From contig NC_015564.1 in the NCBI RefSeq assembly GCF_000214175.1, positions 2,232,001 to 2,296,000 on the forward strand: 64,000 nucleotides of DNA. The letters are read 5' to 3'. The first letter of the stretch is position 1, and each line of letters opens with the position of its first letter. Of the stretch, positions 19,768 through 28,265 are shown piece after piece. A model generated the notes under the pieces. It did not search any database and was not told the origin of the DNA. It saw only the letters and a list, made by a program, of their open reading frames with translations. Made by a program: the position numbers and the translations under genes. The stretch comes from Hoyosella subflava DQS3-9A1 (GTDB lineage Bacteria; Actinomycetota; Actinomycetes; Mycobacteriales; Mycobacteriaceae).

Positions 19768-20822
19768 ATTCCGCTGGAGGGTTCCGCCTCCTCAAACACC
19801 TCAGGCAACTCGAGCGAACCGAAAACTTCGTCGCCGAACGCCGTGATGCCCGCAACCAGGCCGTCAACAACTCGGAGCACGTCAATCGCAAAAGCGCGAT
19901 GTGCGGAATCCCCGGGTTTGCGCAGATACATTGCGACGGCGGGCTGCCCGTTTGCTGTTGTGGCGATACAACGCCAGTCGTCCAGCCCAGGAGTGCCGAG
20001 TCCGCCTTCGACCCAGGCATTGACACACTCATCGCGGCCGACCCAGACACCGGGCTGAGGTGGCATAGCGAAGCGAACGTCGTCGCGAAGTAATGTCGCT
20101 AGCCGCTCCACGTCGAGGTGCTCGTGTGCAGCCATGTACTTGTCGACGAGTGCACGCTCACCTGCAGTCAGGGTCTGGGCTGAAGCAGCACGCCAGTCGA
20201 GGCGGCCATCGGGAAGCTGCTCACGCATGCTTGCCCGGGCACGCTGCAGGGCGCTGTTCGCCGAGGCGACGCTGAGATCGAGCGACTCCGCCGCTTGGCG
20301 TGCGGGCCAGCCGAGGATGTCACGCAGGATAAGCACAGCGCGCTGCCGAGGAGGCAAATGCTGGACGGCGACGATGAAGGCTAGCTCGATGGTCTCACGC
20401 GCCACCGTCGAATCCTGAGGATCGTCAGGCAGCATGTGCGTTGGATAAGGCTGTAAATATAGGACTTCAGTACCTGCTTCCGGCAGCTCGGCAGGTACGG
20501 GAGTGCGGTCTCTGCGTTTCTCCAGAAAATCAAGACAGCAGTTAGTTGCGATGCGGTACAGCCAGGTGCGCAGGGAGGCTCTGCCCTGAAACGTTTCGCG
20601 CCGGTTCCACGCACGCAGGAACGTTTCCTGGGTCATGTCTTGTGCGTCTTCATACGAGGCCAGCATCCGGTAACAGTGCACCTGCAGCTGGCGGCGATAC
20701 TGCTCTGTGAGTAGCGCGAACTTCGTAGTGTCCTCTGATCGAGCGGCTGCCATGAATTGCGCCTCGGCTGCACCAATCGGGCTTGGTTCGCTGCGTGTGT
20801 TGGTCGTTTCCACTTTCGTCAT
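19764..20822 (-). CDS. ECF sigma factor with SnoaL-like C-terminal domain (SigG/ECF41-like)
   Basis: The region-2 helix holds HCYRMLASYEDAQDMTQETFLRAWNRR (shown here only as a description of conserved sigma-2 residues such as the D-A-Q-D and ETFLR pieces). Region 4 has LPPRQRAVLILRDILGWPA and SLDLSVASANSALQRARASM. A C-terminal SnoaL-like domain of about 120 residues begins near VDKYMAAHEHLDVERL. Such extended ECF factors are self-regulated by the C-terminal domain rather than by an anti-sigma factor. The start is uncertain: ATG 20822 abuts AGAGGAG, GTG 20813 has better spacing, and an open frame extends to 20897. It ends with a 4-bp overlap with the convergent glycosyltransferase. Confidence 0.86.
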   Translation of the reverse strand: MTKVETTNTRSEPSPIGAAEAQFMAAARSEDTTKFALLTEQYRRQLQVHCYRMLASYEDAQDMTQETFLRAWNRRETFQGRASLRTWLYRIATNCCLDFLEKRRDRTPVPAELPEAGTEVLYLQPYPTHMLPDDPQDSTVARETIELAFIVAVQHLPPRQRAVLILRDILGWPARQAAESLDLSVASANSALQRARASMREQLPDGRLDWRAASAQTLTAGERALVDKYMAAHEHLDVERLATLLRDDVRFAMPPQPGVWVGRDECVNAWVEGGLGTPGLDDWRCIATTANGQPAVAMYLRKPGDSAHRAFAIDVLRVVDGLVAGITAFGDEVFGSLELPEVFEEAEPSSGI

Positions 20823-20933
20823 CTCCTCTGCACGACAGTAGTCGGCTGTCATATATGGAGACGTCTTCCTTGCGAAAACCTCATCGGTGTCACCCATGGG
20901 GCCCGCGGTCTCTCAGAGTTGTCCTATTCGACC

Positions 20934-21539
20934 CTAGCCAGCTGTTTCGTACCGCGGACGACCGGCTGGCCGATAGGTCTGGATCGTCACACCCGCCGGA
21001 GTGGTCTGGGAGTTTAGGAGGCTAAGAGCAATATCTGGGCCGCTACTCGGAAATAGCCGAGCGCCCTGGCCGACGATCACGGGGAAAATCAGTACGTTGA
21101 TTTCGTCGATAAAGCCATTGGCGAGCAGCCACTGGATTAATTTACCGCTGCCGTGAACCTGCAGTTCGCGCCCGGACCGCGCCTTGAGTTCGCGGATGCG
21201 GGCGGCGACGTCGCCGGTGAGTACAGTCGTTTCGCTCCAGTGAGGTTCGGTGAGCGTGGTCGACGCGACGTACTTCGGACGGCTGTTCAAAGCGGCCGCG
21301 ATGGGGTTGGGGTCCGCCATTTTTCCCCAGTAGCTGCCAAAGAGTTCATACGTTCGCCGCCCAAACAGAAATGCATCCGCGCGCTGATAGACGTCGACGA
21401 TGAACGCACCCCCCTCGTCATCGAAGAATGGGGTGATCCATCCGCCGCGCTCGAAGCCGCCGCTTCGATCTTCATCTGGGCCGCCGCATCCCTGCATTAC
21501 CCCGTCAAGCGAGAGGTGCGTGGTAGTTGTCAATTTCAT
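20934..21539 (-). CDS. Dihydrofolate-reductase-like (RibD C-terminal type) protein
   Basis: A 201-residue protein starting at ATG 21539 (MKLTTTTHLSLDGVMQGCGG). Typical pieces are FLFGRRTYELFGSYW, PKYVASTTL, the LQVHGSGKLIQWLLANGFIDE block and LIFPVIVGQGARLF. The family is a single-domain NADPH reductase fold common in actinobacteria; the physiological substrate is not known. No partner gene is evident. Confidence 0.85.
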   Translation of the reverse strand: MKLTTTTHLSLDGVMQGCGGPDEDRSGGFERGGWITPFFDDEGGAFIVDVYQRADAFLFGRRTYELFGSYWGKMADPNPIAAALNSRPKYVASTTLTEPHWSETTVLTGDVAARIRELKARSGRELQVHGSGKLIQWLLANGFIDEINVLIFPVIVGQGARLFPSSGPDIALSLLNSQTTPAGVTIQTYRPAGRPRYETAG

Positions 21540-21853
21540 CGAAGAAACCCCTTGCCTTGGTGCCGTCGTCATTCCGGTAGACCATGAGGACGGGCCAATC
21601 TCATCGGTGCGCGACGAGGACAAAACACTGGTAACAACGTGCCGGATCGCTTCGGTCAGGACCCCGACCAAGTAGCTGAAGCCGTTGAGCGGTGCCTTCA
21701 TTCATCTGCGCCGATAGTTACTGTTGGACCCGAAGTCCTTCCACCGCTGCTGGTGCAGCGTCTGAGCCCGCGTAGCTTTCAGTTAGCAGCCCGGCTGATC
21801 GTGCGACGCGTCGAAAAACGACACCCCGGTAGGTTAGTAGATGGAGGTGCTCT
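21540..21853. other. Intergenic region between divergent genes
   Basis: These 314 bases separate the DHFR-like gene from the oxidoreductase at 21854. I see no convincing gene or repeat; promoters for both directions should lie here. Confidence 0.5.
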
Positions 21854-22822
21854 GTGAAAGCAATCAAGACAGCAGGATTAGGTTTAGGCACGCGCCTGGT
21901 AGTTGGCGAAAGTGCACCACCGAAACCCGGACCGAATGATGTTCTGGTCGACGTGAAGGCAGCCTCGGTGAACCCGAAGGACTGGAAGCTCAACCGAACT
22001 GCGGCAATCCTCGCGACACCAATCCTGACGAAGCGGCTGCCGCCGCTGTTCGGCGATGACCTCGCGGGTGAAGTACGCGCCACCGGCGCCAACGTCACAG
22101 ACTTCAAGGTAGGCGACAAGGTGTATGGCATGGACATGCGGCCGCGCACCGCATCACTGGCGGAGCAAGCCGTGATCGACGAGGGCTGTATAGCCCACTT
22201 GCCGAAGGGTCTCGATTTTGCCGAAGCGGCTTCTTTGCCGCTCGCTGCGCTGACCGCTTTGCAAGGGTTGCGCATCGGACAGGCGATGCCGGGCAGCGAA
22301 GTGCTGATTATCGGTGCTTCCGGCGGTGTTGGCACTCTCGCCGTGCAGATCGCCAAGGCGCTCGGCTGCCACGTAACTGGCGTGTGCAGCGGACGCAACC
22401 GGCTGCGCGTAATCGACTTAGGTGCCGATGCCGTGATCGACTACACCGAAGGTGATTTCCGGCGCGACTCGGGTCCCTTTGATCTGGTATTCGACGTCAC
22501 GTCCTACGAGACACCAAAATCATGTGCTGCGATCCTGAAACCGAAGGGATATTTCGTTTCGACCGGCGGACATGCTCGATCCGTAATTGCGATAAGGACA
22601 AGCCTCAGCCGTCGTGAGCGAGGAGTGATAGTCCGCCCGCTCCGGCGTGACCTCGAGACACTCAACGAGATGATCGAGTCAGGCGAACTCAAGCCGATCA
22701 TCGACAGTCGTTTTCCATTCGCAGAAACCCAAGAAGCGTACAACCGCAGCCGCTCTGGTCGCGCCCAGGGCAAGATTGTGATCATGGTTGGGGAAGTGTC
22801 GGGTGACGACTGGGAGAGCTAG
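21854..22822 (+). CDS. NAD(P)-dependent quinone-oxidoreductase-like dehydrogenase (MDR superfamily)
   Basis: A 322-residue zinc-free medium-chain dehydrogenase starting at GTG 21854 with GGAGG 5 nt upstream. It reads VKAIKTAGLGLGTRLVVGES, then DVKAASVNPKDWKLNR, FGDDLAGEV and the nucleotide-binding LIIGASGGVGTLAVQIAK. The catalytic zinc residues of classic alcohol dehydrogenases are absent, which fits the quinone oxidoreductase/enoyl reductase branch. No operon partner is clear; the next gene begins 88 bp downstream. Confidence 0.87.
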   Translation: MKAIKTAGLGLGTRLVVGESAPPKPGPNDVLVDVKAASVNPKDWKLNRTAAILATPILTKRLPPLFGDDLAGEVRATGANVTDFKVGDKVYGMDMRPRTASLAEQAVIDEGCIAHLPKGLDFAEAASLPLAALTALQGLRIGQAMPGSEVLIIGASGGVGTLAVQIAKALGCHVTGVCSGRNRLRVIDLGADAVIDYTEGDFRRDSGPFDLVFDVTSYETPKSCAAILKPKGYFVSTGGHARSVIAIRTSLSRRERGVIVRPLRRDLETLNEMIESGELKPIIDSRFPFAETQEAYNRSRSGRAQGKIVIMVGEVSGDDWES

Positions 22823-22910
22823 GGGCTCAACGTTACGGTCGTGCACCCCGTCCTCAAGGGATCGGTGGCGCCGCAGCGTTGTAGGCTTAGCTGAGTCACC
22901 GAGGTGCGGC

Positions 22911-24332
22911 ATGGAGTGGTTCGGAGAGTCCGGATACTGGCTGAGCCGCTGGATGTTCCAGCGCGGGCTCGGTCTCGTGTACCTCGTTGCGTTCCTCGTC
23001 GCAGCGAACCAGTTTCGCGCACTGATCGGTTCCCGGGGGCTGACGCCCATACCGCGGTACTTGGCGCAGCGTAGCTGGCGGCAGGCACCGAGTATCTTCC
23101 ACATCTACTATTCGGACCGCTTCTTCGCAGTCGTGGCCTGGTGCGGTGCTGGGCTCGCTGGTGCCGCAATGTTAGGTCTCGGCGATCTGCTCCCGCTGGG
23201 GGCGTCAATGGCGATGTGGGCGCTGCTGTGGATCCTGTACCTGTCGATCGTGAACGTTGGGCAGGCGTGGTATGGATTCGGCTGGGAGTCATTGCTTCTC
23301 GAAGTAGGCTTCCTCGCGATATTCATCGGAGCGGGACCTGCGGAACCGCCGGTATTGGTGCTGTTCCTTCTGCGCTGGGTTCTTTTCCGCCTCGAGTTCG
23401 GCGCGGGCATGATCAAAATGCATGGGGACCGCTGTTGGCGTGACTTCACGTGCCTCTATTACCACCACGAGACACAGCCAATGCCTAACCCGCTGAGCTG
23501 GCATTTTCACCACCTCCCGAAGCCGCTGCACAGAATAGAAGTTGCTGGCAATCACTTTGCACAGCTGGTCGTTCCGTTCTTTCTCTTCGCGCCGCAGCCG
23601 GTTGCATCAATCGCGGCGCTGATCATCATCATCACGCAAGCGTGGCTGGTGGTGAGTGGCAACTTCGCGTGGCTCAATGTCTTGACGATCGTGCTTGCAC
23701 TTTCGGTCGTTGACGGCTCGTGGTGGGCGACGGTGTTGCCCATCGAGCCACCCGCGGCAGAGCCGGTTCCCGGGTGGCAGGCCTTCCTCGTCGTTGTCGT
23801 AACCGTGCTTGTCGCTGCGCTGAGCTACCGCCCAGCCCGGAACCTTTTCTCGCGGCATCAATTGATGAACTACAGCTTCGACAAGCTCCATCTTGTAAAC
23901 ACCTACGGAGCATTCGGCCGGGTGACGCGCACACGCTACGAAGTGATCCTTGAAGGTAGCAATGCGGACGAGCCGACTGATGACGCCGTATGGCGAGAAT
24001 ATGACTTCAAGGGCAAACCGGGCGACCCTTATCGCAGGCCACGGCAGTTCGCGCCCTATCATTTGCGCCTCGACTGGTTGATGTGGTTTGCAGCGGTCTC
24101 GCCGAGATACGCGAAAACGTGGTTGCCACGTCTCGCGCGCAAGCTCGTCGAGAATGATTCCGCAACACTGAAGCTGCTCAGGCATAATCCGTTTGCCGAG
24201 ACTCCTCCCAGGTGGGTGCGGGCACGGATGTACGTTTATAGATTCACAACCCGAGCGGAGCGAGAGCGAACCGGCGCGTGGTGGCACCGGGAGTTCGTGA
24301 GTGACTACATGGCTCCGGTTGGCCGTGGATGA
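22911..24332 (+). CDS. Lipase maturation factor family membrane protein
   Basis: A 473-residue protein starting at ATG 22911 with GAGGTG upstream (MEWFGESGYWLSRWMFQRGLG). It has about six to eight hydrophobic segments in the first 330 residues, the LMF1 signature GFGWESLLLEVGFLAIF and LRWVLFRLEFGAGMIKMHGD, then YHHETQPMPNPLSWHFH. The C-terminal soluble part has EVILEGSN, WREYDFKGKPGDP and FAPYHLRLDWLMWFAAVSP. In animals LMF1 helps fold lipases; the bacterial role is not established. It stands alone. Confidence 0.9.
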   Translation: MEWFGESGYWLSRWMFQRGLGLVYLVAFLVAANQFRALIGSRGLTPIPRYLAQRSWRQAPSIFHIYYSDRFFAVVAWCGAGLAGAAMLGLGDLLPLGASMAMWALLWILYLSIVNVGQAWYGFGWESLLLEVGFLAIFIGAGPAEPPVLVLFLLRWVLFRLEFGAGMIKMHGDRCWRDFTCLYYHHETQPMPNPLSWHFHHLPKPLHRIEVAGNHFAQLVVPFFLFAPQPVASIAALIIIITQAWLVVSGNFAWLNVLTIVLALSVVDGSWWATVLPIEPPAAEPVPGWQAFLVVVVTVLVAALSYRPARNLFSRHQLMNYSFDKLHLVNTYGAFGRVTRTRYEVILEGSNADEPTDDAVWREYDFKGKPGDPYRRPRQFAPYHLRLDWLMWFAAVSPRYAKTWLPRLARKLVENDSATLKLLRHNPFAETPPRWVRARMYVYRFTTRAERERTGAWWHREFVSDYMAPVGRG

Positions 24333-24511
24333 TGCGGCTGTAATCCCGGTGGCATGGTTAAGCAAGGGATACCTCACACCCACCGAGTGCGCTACAACCT
24401 GTCAACCGCACCGAGGCCGCATAACGCCTGAATCACTTACCGGGGCATGCTGTAACACTTTGCCGAGTCTGTTCGAGTGGGAATAAGTAGATACTCCGCT
24501 GCCAGCGCTGG

Positions 24512-24874
24512 ATGCGGGGGATAGTGTTGGCTGCGGCGGTAATGCTTGGTGTGGCCTTCGGGCTCGGTTTCGGCGGATCCCTCCGCCACCTGTCGAACGT
24601 CGTACCGCGAGACAAGCGCGGTGAGACCATGTCGGCGTACTTCCTGCTTGCCTACACGGCGATGGCCATCCCGGCGATCGTTGCAGGCTGGGCCGCGACG
24701 CGATGGGAGCTCGCGAGCGTATACCCCTGGTTCGTCGGCGCGGTTGCGCTCGCTTGCCTCGCGGCGGCAGGGCTCGGTTTGCGAAAAGGGCGAAGCGGGA
24801 TACTCCCGTCGGACAGAAGCCAGCACGGTCTGGGGCGTCTCCGGGAGGGCAGTCGTCGACCGCAGTGCTGCTAA
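24512..24874 (+). pseudogene. C-terminal remnant of an MFS transporter
   Basis: The frame encodes about 120 residues. Residues 1-85 hold three hydrophobic segments with GFGGSLRHLSNVVPRDKRGE and YFLLAYTAMAIPAIVAGW, the pattern of the last third of MFS exporters. The first eight or so helices are missing, the in-frame upstream codon series hits a stop at 24488-24490, and the tail is unrelated. I read this as a truncated gene. The flanks (24333-24511 and 24875-25028) hold nothing else recognisable. Confidence 0.6.
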
Positions 24875-25028
24875 CAGGATCCGGTTCGGGCTCGATCTAA
24901 CGCGGCTGAAGTAGTGCCTGTTGATTGACGTGGGAGCGAACACTCTCTATCGTCATTGTGATCCTCCTTATAGGCTCCGCGGCTGTCGGGAGGGGCAGGC
25001 TGCTTTCGCGCGACGAAGGACTAACGAC

Positions 25029-25583
25029 ATGGAACATGCCACGGGTGCAACACGCAGGGTTTGGCTTGCCCGGGTTGCGGTGGTTCTCGTGGTGGTTCCA
25101 GTTGGTGCGTTCTACCTCGGGCCTCGAATCTACGATCTCACCGCAACCCCGACGCGGATGCATCAGGCGATTGAGGCGGCCGACCGCTACAACCACACGC
25201 TGGATCGACTCACCGACCATGAGCTGGTGACCCTGAGTGCATTCGCGGCGCTCGACAAACTGCGCCAGGGTCTGGCCGATGTTCTCGCGATGGAAGAAGC
25301 GGTGTCGGCTGAACTCACCGCACTCATCGGGGAAATCTCCGGCGACCTGCAGGTGACGCTGGACCGTACCGGCGCCGATGTCTCAACTTTAGTCGGTTCG
25401 CTCGATGTCCTAGCAGATCGTGTCGGCGCACTGCGAGCACCGGTAAACGGTGGGAGCACCGCACTCTCGGATAGCAGGGAAGCGATGGCCGCAATCCTCG
25501 ACGATGTGCGGGCGACGGCCGCCCACGTTCGCGACACCCGTATTTCTGCCGAATCAGCGGCCAATGACCTGTCTGGAAAATAG
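25029..25583 (+). CDS. Membrane-anchored helical protein 1 of a five-gene operon
   Basis: A 184-residue protein starting at ATG 25029 with AAGGA upstream. One hydrophobic segment lies at about residues 13-31 (ARVAVVLVVVPVGAFYLG). The rest is polar, rich in Ala, Leu, Asp and Thr, almost free of Pro and Cys, and reads like continuous amphipathic helix: AFAALDKLRQGLADVLAMEE, LVGSLDVLADRVGAL, AMAAILDDVRATAAHVRDT. No family is recognised. It is the first of five consecutive genes with the same architecture, the next starting 9 bp after its stop. Confidence 0.72.
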   Translation: MEHATGATRRVWLARVAVVLVVVPVGAFYLGPRIYDLTATPTRMHQAIEAADRYNHTLDRLTDHELVTLSAFAALDKLRQGLADVLAMEEAVSAELTALIGEISGDLQVTLDRTGADVSTLVGSLDVLADRVGALRAPVNGGSTALSDSREAMAAILDDVRATAAHVRDTRISAESAANDLSGK

Positions 25584-25592
25584 GAGACCGAG

Positions 25593-26123
25593 ATGCTTTT
25601 CGGACGACCGGGCGGACCGGTCCGAACACTTCTTGCACTGGTGGCTGTCGGCGTGCTCGGCCTGCTGTCGTTCGTGGTGTTCGATCTGAACCGGAGCCTG
25701 GACAACCAGATTCGGGTGAACGTGGCAAGTGTCGGGGTTTCTCATCGTTTCCTTGGCGTCAACGACAAGCTGACCAAAGAGCTAGAAGAACTCGCCCGGT
25801 TGACCGGCACCGCACAGGAGGCGCTGGACTCGACCGCGGAGTTGGGGACACTGCTGACGAGACTGGACGAAGCCATCGCACCCGTCGCGGCGTCGCTGTC
25901 CGGCAGTACCCATGGGGCGCAGGTCACCACCGAGCAACTCGCGGCCATAGCGGAGATTCTGGGGGACGTACACGATGTCATCCTTCCAATGGTGGACTCA
26001 GCGCAGGCGTTCGGCGATCAGGGAAAGGCGCTTTCGGAGGTGCTCGGCGTTCTGGTCGCCGACTTGCAGGCTTCTGTCGAGTCGGCCGCAACGATCAACG
26101 ACATGCTCCCGCTGCCGGGATGA
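25593..26123 (+). CDS. Membrane-anchored helical protein 2 of a five-gene operon
   Basis: A 176-residue protein starting at ATG 25593 with GGAGA upstream. It has one N-terminal membrane segment (TLLALVAVGVLGLLSFVVF, about residues 12-30) and then a helical domain with heptad-like repeats, such as DKLTKELEELARLTGTAQEA and LAAIAEILGDVHDVILPMVD. It ends TINDMLPLPG. The domain looks like a signal-domain-free relative of methyl-accepting or Mce coiled-coil segments. No enzymatic motif is visible. Confidence 0.72.
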   Translation: MLFGRPGGPVRTLLALVAVGVLGLLSFVVFDLNRSLDNQIRVNVASVGVSHRFLGVNDKLTKELEELARLTGTAQEALDSTAELGTLLTRLDEAIAPVAASLSGSTHGAQVTTEQLAAIAEILGDVHDVILPMVDSAQAFGDQGKALSEVLGVLVADLQASVESAATINDMLPLPG

Positions 26124-26165
26124 TGCGGCGCCGCAGCACATTCCCCAAACCGACATGGATAGGTA

Positions 26166-26744
26166 ATGCGAAGTAATTCCCACTCTCCCACGGGTTTCTC
26201 GAGGGCCACCGAATGGCTTGGCCGACTGGCCGCGGTGATGTCTGCCGTACTGCTCGTGCTGGTTCTCGTTGCGGTGCAAAAGGGCCTCGAGGTGAAGCAA
26301 AGCACACGGTCCATCGTGGGCAACTTTCGGCAAGCCAACCAGGATTTCGACGACCGGGCCGATCTCGGTGCGCCAGCGCGCGCCCATAACCAGCTTGTGG
26401 AACTGCGAAGTGTTCTGGCAGAACTCAATGTGACAACCGGGGTAGCTGTCGAAAAGCTCGCTATGATGCTGCCCGACATGCAGACGTTGGTCGTTGCTGG
26501 CCGGGATGACGTCGATTTCGCCAACCGTCTCGAGGGCATCGCCGCTTCGCTACAAGGCGCGGCGGGATCGTTGCACGCCATCTCCACCGACGCGAACTCA
26601 GCGGTGGTGGTGGTGAACGAACGCCTGGAGATTGCGCTGGGGCTGGCCGATCAGCTCAACGACGAACTCCGGCGCACGACGAACAAACTCGCGCCGATCC
26701 CCGCCCAGGGAAACCTGATCCCCGCCCCGTCAGGAGGGAATTGA
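26166..26744 (+). CDS. Membrane-anchored helical protein 3 of a five-gene operon
   Basis: A 192-residue protein starting at ATG 26166. It has a cytoplasmic stub of about 20 residues, a membrane segment (LAAVMSAVLLVLVLVAVQ, about 21-38), then helix-rich sequence including QLVELRSVLAELNVTTGVAV and RLEGIAASLQGAAGSLHAIS. The C-terminal 18 residues turn Pro-rich (LAPIPAQGNLIPAPSGG). Its TGA shares one base with the next ATG (26744), so the two are coupled. Confidence 0.72.
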   Translation: MRSNSHSPTGFSRATEWLGRLAAVMSAVLLVLVLVAVQKGLEVKQSTRSIVGNFRQANQDFDDRADLGAPARAHNQLVELRSVLAELNVTTGVAVEKLAMMLPDMQTLVVAGRDDVDFANRLEGIAASLQGAAGSLHAISTDANSAVVVVNERLEIALGLADQLNDELRRTTNKLAPIPAQGNLIPAPSGGN

Positions 26745-27457
26745 TGGTCAGCACACGAACCTTCACTTCGGTGGTGCTCGCCGCCGGTGCGGCACCCGCG
26801 CTCATCTTGAGTGCAGTGAATGGATTCTTCCCTACTTTCACCGACATCAGTGATCCGTTCGGTCGGCCATCGCTATTGAGTGCGGAGATTGTCGAGTCGG
26901 CGCAGCAGCTGGACAAGCTTGCCGCGGTTATGGAGCCGAAGCATGAACGGCTGGCTTCGGATATCCAGGCTTTGGGGCCTATGGCTGATGAATTGACTGT
27001 CCTCGCCGGAACGAGCCTCGAGTTGTCCTCATCCGCAGCGGCGTTAACACTCGGTGCATCGACAGTCCGGCGAAGCGCGGAGCCGTTGCCAGGTGTCGTG
27101 GCCGATGTCACCGCGCGTGGAGACGACGCGGGCTCCACGGTTGCGGAGTTGTCGATGGCCGTCGGTTCCGTTACCACTGAGCTGCAGGAGATCCACAACG
27201 GTCTGGCGAAAATCCACGGCACGCTCGGCACGCTCGGCCCCAAGGTTTCTGGGATCGCTGTGACAATGGCCGCCATCCAGGAAGAGGCATCCCGTGTCAA
27301 AGTGTTTGGCCCGCTACTGGCGGTGATCGGCCCACCAATCAACAGCCTCGGCTTACCGCCCTTAGGTTTCGAGGCGCCACCACTTCCACCGCTGCCTGAG
27401 TCATGGCAGATCCCGGTTGCCGAGTTGATCTTCGACGGAGCGAACAATGCGTACTGA
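26744..27457 (+). CDS. Membrane-anchored helical protein 4 of a five-gene operon, Pro-rich tail
   Basis: A 237-residue protein starting at ATG 26744 with CAGGAGG upstream. The N-terminal hydrophobic segment TSVVLAAGAAPALILSAV could be a membrane anchor or signal peptide. A helical domain follows (EIVESAQQLDKLAAVMEP, ELTVLAGTSLELSSSAAAL). The end differs from the other four: a second hydrophobic patch FGPLLAVIGPPINSLGL, then Pro-rich LPPLGFEAPPLPPLPESWQ, a likely extended linker. It overlaps the next gene by 11 bp. Confidence 0.7.
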   Translation: MVSTRTFTSVVLAAGAAPALILSAVNGFFPTFTDISDPFGRPSLLSAEIVESAQQLDKLAAVMEPKHERLASDIQALGPMADELTVLAGTSLELSSSAAALTLGASTVRRSAEPLPGVVADVTARGDDAGSTVAELSMAVGSVTTELQEIHNGLAKIHGTLGTLGPKVSGIAVTMAAIQEEASRVKVFGPLLAVIGPPINSLGLPPLGFEAPPLPPLPESWQIPVAELIFDGANNAY

Positions 27458-27986
27458 GGGCAGGTTCCGGCTGTCGTGGGCGATCACCCTGGCATTCACC
27501 ATCGCGGTGCTGACCGGCTTGCTGATCTTCACGAGGGACCTGGGCGTAACCAGCGACCTATTCAAAGACGGCGTTGTGCAAGCACAAACCCTCGACGAGA
27601 TAACAGATGACGCCCTCGAGGGGGTACAGCATTTGTCGCCAGCAACTGATGCGATCAACCAGGGGCTGCCGGAAGTGATCGGTGTGCTCGATTCTCTCAC
27701 CCGCGCAGACCACATGCTGGCGACACTGGGGGAGCAGCTCGACACTCTCGGTGCGACTTTGGCCTCCGCCGACACACCCCTGGCAGGAACCGTCTCGGCC
27801 GGCCGAGAGGCAGGCAGTCAAGCAGGCGCAGCTGCCGAACCGCTCGGCGAGATCGCGGCAATGCTCAGCGATGCCAACACAAATGCTGAAGCCCTCGGCC
27901 TGAAGCTGGACGAGACGCTCGGTCTGACGCAGACAATCGACCAGAAACTGCGCATCGCGTTGCTGCTGCCGAAACTTGAGAACTGA
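27447..27986 (+). CDS. Membrane-anchored helical protein 5 of a five-gene operon
   Basis: A 179-residue protein starting at ATG 27447, inside the end of the preceding gene. A membrane segment (SWAITLAFTIAVLTGLLIF, about 10-28) is followed by helical sequence GLPEVIGVLDSLTRADHM, LATLGEQLDTLGATLASADT and ALGLKLDETLGLTQTIDQKL, ending LLPKLEN. It shares architecture and composition with the four genes before it. It is the last of the set. Confidence 0.72.
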   Translation: MRTEGRFRLSWAITLAFTIAVLTGLLIFTRDLGVTSDLFKDGVVQAQTLDEITDDALEGVQHLSPATDAINQGLPEVIGVLDSLTRADHMLATLGEQLDTLGATLASADTPLAGTVSAGREAGSQAGAAAEPLGEIAAMLSDANTNAEALGLKLDETLGLTQTIDQKLRIALLLPKLEN

Positions 27987-28265
27987 GGGTCCGATCCGCG
28001 GTGCGATATCTGGCGTCACGCGTCAAGGTGCGGCGGCGGGTGCGTCACGGATCAGAATTGTGGAAGCTCATTCTTTTCGTGGTGCTCGGCGCGGAGTTCG
28101 AACTAGACGATGAGGTGCGGCAAACAAATACTGAAGGGGCCTCCCGCACACGAAGTGGTCAGTCCCGGCTCGATCACCCGATACCACGCGATCGACGACT
28201 TTATCGAGTTTGGCAGGAAGCTGTAGGTGGGATGGGCGAAAGGTGCTGAACTCTAGATAGCTTGA
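27987..28265. other. Region after the helical-protein operon
   Basis: A short frame at 28110-28226 (+) encodes 38 residues including PPAHEVVSPGSITRY. It has no ribosome site and resembles the tail of a lost gene that I cannot name. I see no clear terminator. Nothing else is supported here. Confidence 0.3.

Noticed and set aside
25029..27986. Mce operon
   Set aside because: No Mce domain, no YrbE-type permeases and no Mce-associated ATPase occur beside these genes; only the anchor-plus-helix layout is similar.
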